Shown here piece by piece: positions 5,819 through 10,647 of a stretch of 18,106 nucleotides of DNA; within the stretch, counting starts at the first letter, position 1; every line of letters starts with the position of its first letter. The stretch is from JANXQE01 sp035651635 (GTDB taxonomy: Bacteria; Verrucomicrobiota; Verrucomicrobiia; Limisphaerales; UBA8199): NCBI GenBank assembly GCA_035651635.1, contig DASRFK010000230.1, forward strand, positions 1 through 18,106. Reading direction: 5' to 3'. Made by a program: the position numbers and the translations under genes. The notes below the pieces were generated by a model. It made no database searches. It worked only from the letters and a program-made list of their open reading frames with translations, and was not told where the DNA came from.

Positions 5819-6499
5819 TTACGGACCAACTCTCGTATCGGCCCCTAGCTTCGGACTCTTAAGGCTGAACTTCGCCGTGACGTTCGTGAAGTATGTCGAG
5901 GCATTCGTGTTACACACATCGACCAGTTTCAGGTGTGTGCCGTAACAAAAGAAGTTTGTTCCAAAGGTAACCGGAGTCGTCCCGTTAAGTGGTGGGGTGA
6001 CATATGTGAAAGATGGCAGTGACTCATAGGTTAGTCCACCATCGTAGCTCTGAACAAAGTGAAGCGTTGCCGTAGATGTATTCGCGGAACCCGCGTTGAG
6101 AGTGATCGTGAAACCGACATAATCATACTCGAAGATAGGCTGTGCGACGTTCAGCGTGTTAGTGCTCAGCGCCGGCACAGCGAACATTGAGAGCGCAGCG
6201 CTTGGAATAGAAGGCCCCGCTTGCTGAGCCATGGCAGCGGGCGACGACAAAAACAGCGCTAATGCGAGAAGCATCAAAAGCGACATCATGGCCTGTTTGC
6301 GGTTGAACACCGCGTCCGGAGCGACTGGGGTTTGCTCAAGCTGAAACATTTTAGCTTTGATGCACTCCAGTCTTTGGGAGAGCGCGGCGAACTCTGCGGT
6401 GTTTCGTTGTGAGCTGGGGACAGCATCAAACTCGGCTTGAGTTGCTTGGAGTAATCCCAAAAGCTCTCTAAGATTATCGGGTAATGGGGTCGCATCCAT
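5819..6499 (-). CDS. Exported protein with internal signal peptide, virion-like beta domain
   Basis: A 226-residue protein in three parts. Residues 1-66 are a cytoplasmic-type amphipathic helical region (LRELLGLLQATQAEFDAVP, SQRLECIKAKMFQLEQ). Residues ~67-92 look like a textbook signal peptide (NRKQAMMSLLMLLALALFLS, then SPAAMA-QQ, an AxA signal-peptidase I site). Residues ~93-226 are Thr/Ser/Asn/aromatic-rich beta sequence with two Cys (FFCYGTHLKLVDVCN). A signal peptide ~67 residues inside the frame is unusual; either the N-terminal part stays in the cytoplasm as a propeptide, or translation also starts at Met71/72. Small coat proteins made with leader peptides and inserted in the membrane occur in filamentous phages, so a coat or adhesin function is conceivable. 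No Zot-like ATPase is present to support it. The leader CAACCTAAAAC recurs upstream of other genes here. Confidence 0.75.
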   Translation of the reverse strand: MDATPLPDNLRELLGLLQATQAEFDAVPSSQRNTAEFAALSQRLECIKAKMFQLEQTPVAPDAVFNRKQAMMSLLMLLALALFLSSPAAMAQQAGPSIPSAALSMFAVPALSTNTLNVAQPIFEYDYVGFTITLNAGSANTSTATLHFVQSYDGGLTYESLPSFTYVTPPLNGTTPVTFGTNFFCYGTHLKLVDVCNTNASTYFTNVTAKFSLKSPKLGADTRVGP

Positions 6500-6508
6500 A
6501 CTTGTGTT

Positions 6509-6742
6509 TTAGGTTGTTGTGGACTTGGGCTCCGCAGGCGGGTTTACCAGCGCGGCGAGCAAACACTTCCGGCAAACATCGAAGTTCGGCCGGCTGAAGC
6601 TGTAATTCTCCACGCGCAGGCTGTAGGTGAACGGATGGAGTTTGCCATCGATCACAAACGCGGCTTGGCTGGAGACCGGTGCGGGTGCCGGATTGTCTTT
6701 GTCGATCGACTTCCCGCAAATGTCGCAAGATTGGGTTTTCAT
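6509..6742 (-). CDS. Small zinc-ribbon protein
   Basis: A 77-residue protein with two CxxC knuckles, CDICGK at residues ~6-11 and CRKC at ~57-60, flanking a beta-rich middle (AAFVIDGKLHPFTYSLRVEN). This is a zinc-ribbon arrangement. The start at 6742 has a good ribosome-binding site, GAAGGA, 4-9 bases upstream. The overlapping longer frame (6474-6788) is rejected. It is one of several small zinc-binding proteins in the element. A DNA-binding or protein-binding adaptor role is possible; no family name can be given. Confidence 0.75.
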   Translation of the reverse strand: MKTQSCDICGKSIDKDNPAPAPVSSQAAFVIDGKLHPFTYSLRVENYSFSRPNFDVCRKCLLAALVNPPAEPKSTTT

Positions 6743-6752
6743 ATTCCTTCGT

Positions 6753-6764
6753 TAAACTGGTTTT
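6753..6764. repeat. Imperfect TAAACTGGTTTT junction motif (D)
   Basis: This site diverges by one base from the TAAAYNNGTTTA series. It lies 10 bases upstream of the ATG at 6742 on the minus strand, within CAACCTAAAACCAGTTTA. The recurring leader CAACCTAAAAC also precedes the 6499 gene. Confidence 0.35.
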
Positions 6765-6784
6765 AGGTTGTTTGTTTGTTGGGT

Positions 6785-7513
6785 TCAATCCAGGGGGTCT
6801 GCTCCCTGGTGCTGCCGTAGATTGGACGCCTGATGGAGAGTAGTGCAGCCCCTGGCTTCCAATGCCCGTTGGGTAAGGTTCGGCCGCTTTGCTTCCTTAG
6901 AGCCATCTCTGTTCGCGATAGCGGCTCGCGCCTGGTCGACGCTCATGTGACCTCCGGCAACTTGCGCTCGCTCCGTCCAAGTGAGCATCCGGATTTCATC
7001 GGCCGTGAGTCTCGCGGAGCCAGAAGCAGCAGAAACTGTCGAGTGCTTCGATTTTCCGGTTCCGCCAGCCTTTCTATCAAGCAATAGCTGCTCGTGATAA
7101 TTAGCGAGCGAAACAAAGTCATGGAGCAAACTGCCAGTCTCAATAGGCGGCGGCGGGACTGACTGGCCGCGAGCGCGAACGCTTTCGCTTAAAGCGGCGC
7201 AGGTTTGACGGAGCCTGGCATACATGGTTCCCAGGTCCGCGTTGGCTGTGGCTGGCGCCGAAGCCGCCGTCGTGGCGGTGGCTGCGGTGGCTGCCGGCCT
7301 TTTCGCCAGCAGGGCGGAAATGTCGGTATGGTATTGTTTGAGCGCTTCGCCCTCAGAGATGATGTCGCTTTCCGAAGGTTTTCCTTTTCCAGTCGGAGGG
7401 GCTTGAACAGTCACACCGGCAGCGGTAGCAGCGTTGAAGATCGTAATGCACGCCTCGCGAAGCGCGGCGTTTGCGCTGATAACCTCGAACTCAGAGGGCA
7501 GTATTTTCGTCAT
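6785..7513 (-). CDS. Hypothetical protein with an internally duplicated domain
   Basis: A 242-residue protein starting with an ATG that overlaps the previous stop (ATGA, 7513-7510). Residues ~18-71 and ~101-147 are related to each other: each has LR-x-x-C, a helix, a G-x-x-V-x-x-PP turn, a second helix and a YH-x-x-x-x-L ending (LREACITIF..VTVQAPP..YHTDISALLAKR and LRQTCAALS..QSVPPPP..YHEQLLLDRK). They are joined by an Ala/Thr-rich linker (residues ~72-92). A Ser/Gly linker and a C-terminal helical segment (TADEIRMLTWTERAQVAGG) follow. No catalytic residues were recognised and nothing suggests export. Position between regulators and virion-like genes is compatible with a scaffold, but this is a guess. 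Confidence 0.75.
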   Translation of the reverse strand: MTKILPSEFEVISANAALREACITIFNAATAAGVTVQAPPTGKGKPSESDIISEGEALKQYHTDISALLAKRPAATAATATTAASAPATANADLGTMYARLRQTCAALSESVRARGQSVPPPPIETGSLLHDFVSLANYHEQLLLDRKAGGTGKSKHSTVSAASGSARLTADEIRMLTWTERAQVAGGHMSVDQARAAIANRDGSKEAKRPNLTQRALEARGCTTLHQASNLRQHQGADPLD

Positions 7514-7707
7514 ATGGTTTTTAGCAGCTTGGTTAACTTAATGAGCCGGTCTGTTCGAAAGAGGGCCACGCGTCGATAGCCACCTGCATCAAGCCAGGCA
7601 TCCGCAGTCAATCTCCCGCCTTCGAGCGCTCGATTGAACGTTCGTTGATCAACGCCGAGCCGCCGAGCCATTCTGCGGCTACTGACGAATTGGCATTCTT
7701 TTTTCAC
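7510..7707 (-). CDS. Small helix-turn-helix DNA-binding protein
   Basis: A 65-residue protein. FVSSRRMARRLGVDQRTFNR (residues ~7-26) forms a clear helix-turn-helix, followed by a short wing (YRRVALFRTDRL). This is the size and layout of excisionase-like or MerR-type winged-helix proteins of mobile elements. It starts with GTG at 7707 overlapping the stop of the previous gene (GTGA), and its own stop overlaps the next ATG. It is therefore tightly coupled within the operon. It may control excision or transcription of the element, or be a directionality factor for the now truncated recombinase. Confidence 0.75.
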   Translation of the reverse strand: MKKECQFVSSRRMARRLGVDQRTFNRALEGGRLTADAWLDAGGYRRVALFRTDRLIKLTKLLKTI

Positions 7708-7895
7708 AGTCGCGGTTCATGCCCAAGATTGGGCTCTTCTACTAAATCGGCTGACGCTACAGTCGCGACCGGATTTTTGATGGTCTGTGCCGGGGCTTGA
7801 AAATTGCTTGCGTGGGATTGGCCCCTACCGGGTTCGATTTCCTCCCGAACGCGCTGATTGCGGAATTGAAGCAACCGTGAGGCGTCGCCGCCCAA
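7704..7895 (-). CDS. Small hypothetical protein
   Basis: A 63-residue frame with TTG at 7895 as the first usable start; a CTG three codons earlier is also possible. The sequence is charged at first (LLQFRNQRVREEIEPGRGQS), then Asn/Ala/Pro-rich. Its stop overlaps the GTG of the HTH gene (GTGA), which supports it being translated. Against it are the weak start codon and the lack of a convincing ribosome-binding site. Two overlapping alternative frames start at better ATGs: MDHAVRPA ending after eight residues, and MNWAATPHG giving about 47 residues. A frameshifted ancestor is possible. Confidence 0.45.
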   Translation of the reverse strand: MGGDASRLLQFRNQRVREEIEPGRGQSHASNFQAPAQTIKNPVATVASADLVEEPNLGHEPRL

Positions 7896-7922
7896 TTCAT
7901 GCAGGCCTCACAGCGTGATCCA

Positions 7923-7934
7923 TAAATCAGTTTA
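7923..7934. repeat. TAAATCAGTTTA junction motif (C)
   Basis: This motif lies inside the 14-bp inverted repeat ATAAA-TCAG-TTTAT (7922-7935) in the short gap between the 8155-7952 gene and the 7895-7704 gene. Read on the minus strand it is followed directly by ATGGATC. It belongs to the TAAAYNNGTTTA series. Confidence 0.4.
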
Positions 7935-7951
7935 TCAATGTGTGGCTTGGA

Positions 7952-8155
7952 TCATACTTCGGCCGGCAACGAGCGATCCGCCCAGCTTCGCCTAGGTGAC
8001 CCTGGGAGAAAGCACTCGGTTTCCGGTCTCGGAGTTGAACAGCCTTCGCAGATCGTAAATCGAGCGATGCGGGCCGCGTCGGCCGGGTCGCATCCCTGTG
8101 GTATGGCAAGCTGCATAGGTCGCCCGCATCGCGGGCAGGAGCTTTCGAATGACAT
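7952..8155 (-). CDS. Small zinc-ribbon protein
   Basis: A 67-residue protein with CPRCGRPM at residues ~7-14 and CEGC at ~36-39, separated by QLAIPQGCDPADAARIARFT. This is a four-Cys zinc ribbon with a short acidic linker. It starts eight bases after the stop of the replication-protein-like gene in the same direction. A Pro/Arg-rich tail follows. Small zinc ribbons next to replication genes are common in phages, but the specific role is unknown. Confidence 0.7.
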   Translation of the reverse strand: MSFESSCPRCGRPMQLAIPQGCDPADAARIARFTICEGCSTPRPETECFLPGSPRRSWADRSLPAEV

Positions 8156-8163
8156 TCATAAAA

Positions 8164-8934
8164 CTAAGTCTTCAGTCGTTGGTTGTGCCACGCGGAGCCC
8201 ACATATCGAATCAAGTTCTCTTTCCAGTGAACGATAGGACGTCGATCTTTGTCTTGCCAACAGTCTTTGACTTTTGCCCTATACCAGGCCCTCACAAAGC
8301 CTTCCACTTCCGGGAAACTTTGACCGTATTTTGCCCTAGCAAATGTCAGTGCGTCCTCCAAACTGACCAAACCGACCCCAACACCCGCGCCTTTTAAAAT
8401 TCCATCCATCACCTGTCCGGCTGATTTGCATTCCCCGCCTGTCGCCGTGATGGGCGTCGGAACGCTGGATCCAGATCCTTTTGCATCTGCGTTTTGGTCT
8501 GGGTCTGGGTGTGTGGACACCGTTGACTTTCCTTGACTGTCTTTGACCGACGCTTTGACATCGGCTTCGGCTCCGGCTTTCCTGGCGCGAGACTCGGCTT
8601 TTTTCTGACGAAAGTATTCGCGTCTATCATCGTTGTTGAGAATCAGTTGATATTTCTCATGGGTTGGAACTAAGTATTGAAACTGGCCTTCACGGATTAG
8701 CCGGCGTCCCTCGTGTTCCTTGCTTCGGCTACGGGGATCGGGGGCGCACAGGTATTGGAGTGCGGATTCGATGCTCTCGACATCCGTTCCCAACGTGGGG
8801 GCCAGCATTACGGGGTTTATCTCGACTCGGCCCTTGACCGTGTGAGCGATGATCCAGCCCCAGGTAGCGAACACAACCGGACCAGCTCCGAACATGCTGC
8901 CGGTATAAGTGGATTGAAAATGTTTTCCGAACAT
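8164..8934 (-). CDS. Phage replication-protein-O-like initiator (putative)
   Basis: A 256-residue protein. Residues ~9-105 resemble the winged-helix N-terminal region of phage replication initiators and replisome organisers: SMFGAGPVVFATWGWIIAHT, then LAPTLGTDVESIESALQYL and the conserved-looking CAPDPRSRSKEHEGRRL followed by FQYLVPTHEKY. A charged linker (RREYFRQKKAESRARK) and a low-complexity Ser/Pro/Asp region (~120-165) follow. The C-terminal ~80 residues form a second helical domain rich in Trp (AWYRAKVKDCW, PIVHWKENLIRYVGSAWHNQ), plausibly a primosome-loader contact. A strong ribosome-binding site, GAGGAGG, lies inside the preceding gene, and the start ATG is nested with that gene's stop. 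Expected role: recognise the element's origin and recruit the host helicase. This rests on architecture, not a database match. Confidence 0.6.
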   Translation of the reverse strand: MFGKHFQSTYTGSMFGAGPVVFATWGWIIAHTVKGRVEINPVMLAPTLGTDVESIESALQYLCAPDPRSRSKEHEGRRLIREGQFQYLVPTHEKYQLILNNDDRREYFRQKKAESRARKAGAEADVKASVKDSQGKSTVSTHPDPDQNADAKGSGSSVPTPITATGGECKSAGQVMDGILKGAGVGVGLVSLEDALTFARAKYGQSFPEVEGFVRAWYRAKVKDCWQDKDRRPIVHWKENLIRYVGSAWHNQRLKT

Positions 8935-8935
8935 A

Positions 8936-9211
8936 TCAGTTTGCCTCCTCGATTTCTAGCGCTTTGGACAGCAGCTTTGCTCCACACTTGCGGCACTGGA
9001 TTTCCGTAGGTAGGAAATTTTCGGGCGGTTCGTAACAAGGCGGATCGAACACTAGCCAGTTATCGGGCGTCATCGCGATAAGACTTCCCCCAATGAGGGG
9101 ACCGCACGGAACATCAGCACTGCGCATGCATTTGGGGCATGTGAAGGGGATTGATGATGACACAACTGCCGGCCGATCATCCCAGCGCAATACGAGCCAG
9201 GAGGGAGACAT
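8936..9211 (-). CDS. Small zinc-ribbon protein
   Basis: A 91-residue protein whose ATG overlaps the stop of the HTH gene (TAATG). CPKC at residues ~24-27 and CRKC near residue 75 make a split zinc ribbon. The intervening sequence has GPLIGGSLIAMTPDNWLVFD and extra Cys residues. Its 3' end carries the GAGGAGG that serves as ribosome-binding site for the replication-like gene. It is the second gene of the presumed early operon and may modulate or assist the regulator or the replication initiator. Confidence 0.7.
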   Translation of the reverse strand: MSPSWLVLRWDDRPAVVSSSIPFTCPKCMRSADVPCGPLIGGSLIAMTPDNWLVFDPPCYEPPENFLPTEIQCRKCGAKLLSKALEIEEAN

Positions 9212-9528
9212 TATTCGCCCTCAAGCCCCTCAGGGTGCGCCAGAATGTGCGCTCGAAGGCTTTCGTAGTCGACAAGCCGGATCCCCGTCGAGGCGCCCTT
9301 TTGTCGAAGGCAGAACGAGCGCACTGGTGGTTTGAAACCGTTTCGCTCGGTGGGAAGGATCAGCTCGTTTATCGCGCTTCGAGTGAGCCCGGTATGCGGG
9401 CAGAGCGAGCCAGGCTTTGGGAGCCTCAAAAACTCGGGCCGGGTAAAACCTGGCGAATGGATTGGCGGGATTTCAATCGGCGAAGCGGTTTGGCTTCTCG
9501 CTTTTCGTGTCGCATTTTTTGTTGTCAT
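9211..9528 (-). CDS. Winged helix-turn-helix regulator or excisionase-like protein, first gene of the operon
   Basis: A 105-residue protein. A basic, disordered N-terminus (TTKNATRKARSQ) is followed by RLPKPGSLCPHTGLTRSAIN (residues ~36-55), a helix-turn-helix, and by the wing GASTGIRLVDYESLRAHI (residues ~78-95). Similar proteins occur singly in many Verrucomicrobiota mobile elements (from general knowledge). The start ATG at 9528 is nine bases from a good -10 box, so the transcript should be leaderless or nearly so. A perfect palindrome (9507-9535) overlaps both this start and the predicted transcription start, as expected for a self-repressing regulator. Its stop overlaps the next gene. 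Confidence 0.75.
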   Translation of the reverse strand: MTTKNATRKARSQTASPIEIPPIHSPGFTRPEFLRLPKPGSLCPHTGLTRSAINELILPTERNGFKPPVRSFCLRQKGASTGIRLVDYESLRAHILAHPEGLEGE

Positions 9529-9535
9529 GCGACAC
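9507..9535. promoter_or_regulatory. Operator-like inverted repeat at the start of the HTH gene
   Basis: GTGTCGCA (9507-9514) and TGCGACAC (9528-9535) are exact reverse complements, centred 21 bp apart. This spacing of two helical turns is typical of a dimeric repressor site. The right arm covers the predicted +1 and the start codon of the 9528-9211 gene. The left arm lies within its first codons. Confidence 0.55.
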
Positions 9536-9537
9536 CG

Positions 9538-9565
9538 ATAATATGAGTGAACGTCTACCCGTCAA
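9538..9565 (-). promoter_or_regulatory. Sigma-70-type promoter of the main minus-strand operon
   Basis: On the minus strand a -35 box TTGACG (9565-9560) is separated by 16 bp from a -10 box TATTAT (9543-9538). The predicted start of transcription is about 9529-9532, immediately before the ATG at 9528, which implies a leaderless mRNA. This is the only strong promoter I could find for the element. Confidence 0.6.
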
Positions 9566-9872
9566 CAACCCCTAATTCGAGACTGTATATACATTAATGG
9601 ATTTCACATCGGATTTATCGAACGATCTAGCGGCCAAAAAAAGTTCAAAATTGCTTCAGTTTTTCCCTGCCGAGGTTTTTTTGAAAAGCGTTTGCGCCGC
9701 TTTCCTCCCACCTGAAGGCCACCTGAAGGGGAGCCTTTCGCCAGACACCTAAAACACGACCGATACGGCCTGATACGGCCAAATATGTTAGCACTAGGCG
9801 TTAGCACTAAGGGCAAAACGGCTCTTTCAAAAGCGGAGATCGCATCGGTATTTACGGTGGATTTGGATGGAA
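9566..9872. other. Element edge next to tRNA-Phe, with three tandem short repeats
   Basis: No credible gene. Within 102 bp there are three pairs of short direct repeats: CCACCTGAAGG twice, adjacent (9708-9718, 9719-9729); GATACGGCC twice with a 10-bp period (9762-9770, 9772-9780); and GTTAGCACTA twice with a 13-bp period (9787-9796, 9800-9809). Paired direct repeats beside a tRNA 3' end are what integrase arm-type sites look like, so this could be the attachment-site region of the element. No second copy of the tRNA 3' end was found in the window. Confidence 0.4.
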
Positions 9873-9948
<76 letters not shown>

Positions 9949-10647
9949 GGGTCGTTTGGTGCAAGGGTCGACGAACGCGCTAAACGACAGGCAAGTACAT
10001 TGCCACATGCCGTGTTGTTGAAGCAAGCCCGGAACGAGCAGCGCAGAGCGGCCAGGCTTCCGCGGGGGGTTCGTCGATCTTATTAACACCCAGCTTTAGC
10101 GAGGCGGACGAGATTCAAGACGGCCGACAACCAATGGAATGAAATCGCATCGAGGTTCACTCCAAACTTGCTGGTGCGACTGCAATTTCGCCAATTCTGG
10201 CACCCCGGGCGGGGTGCTGTGGATATTTGGCGTGGACCGGAGGTCTGCAATTCTTGGGGCGACGGAACGCCGGAATGCATTGTTCGGCCCGGCCAGCAGC
10301 GGGGTCGGCAGCAGAGGTGAGGCGCGCCTTTGGCGCTTGGGGTTTGTTTTTTTTGGGGTGTGGGTTTCCCAGGGCTGGCGCCCTGGGCTGGTATGAGGGG
10401 CGTCGTTGGCGCCCGGGTGGAGGAGGGCGTTTGGGCACGGTGTGAGGGGTGGCGATTGCAAATTGCAAATTACGCCATTGCAGATGGAAAATTGTGGGAA
10501 CGGGAGGGAGGTAGATCTGCCAGGCGAACAGACCCTTCCTCGTAGTTTTATTAATCGACGAGATCGAATGCGATCGGCCTTTGGTTCAGTTGAAAGTTGC
10601 AGGTTGCGGGTTGGGTGGTTCGAGGTACGCTTTGTCGGCGGGCGATC
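9949..10647. other. Gene-free stretch with a dispersed repeat and small hairpins
   Basis: I see no credible coding sequence here; several overlapping frames exist on both strands but have random composition. It contains the dispersed repeat copy A (10112-10249) and a perfect hairpin CCCAGGGC-TGGC-GCCCTGGG (10368-10387). It also has short direct repeats such as ATTGCAAATTGCAAATT near 10456-10472 and GTTGCAGGTTGCGGGTTGGG near 10595-10615. The hairpin lacks a U-tract on the downstream side in either direction, so it is not an obvious terminator. Confidence 0.6.
10112..10249. repeat. Dispersed repeat, copy A
   Basis: It begins GATTCAAGACGGCCGACAAC and ends ACCGGAGGTCTGCA. The outer parts match copy B at 17376-17522 closely (GATTCAAGACGGC-GACAACCAA-GGAATGAAAT, GCATCG-GGTTCACTCCAAA, ACCGGAGGTCTGCA), while the middle (~10168-10235) is more divergent. 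It carries no gene. Two copies in one 18-kb window suggest a family of repeats in this genome. Confidence 0.75.

Noticed and set aside
5819..6499. Filamentous-phage major coat protein
   Set aside because: The signal peptide and export are suggestive, but the mature part is ~135 residues of beta sequence instead of a short helix. No Zot-type ATPase or pIII/pVI-like genes are nearby.
6474..6788. 104-aa minus-strand frame overlapping the 6742-6509 zinc ribbon
   Set aside because: The zinc-ribbon frame has CxxC pairs and a proper ribosome-binding site; this one lacks both.
10368..10387. Terminator hairpin CCCAGGGC/GCCCTGGG
   Set aside because: The T-run lies upstream of it on the plus strand and would be an A-run on the minus strand, so neither direction gives a stem followed by U residues.
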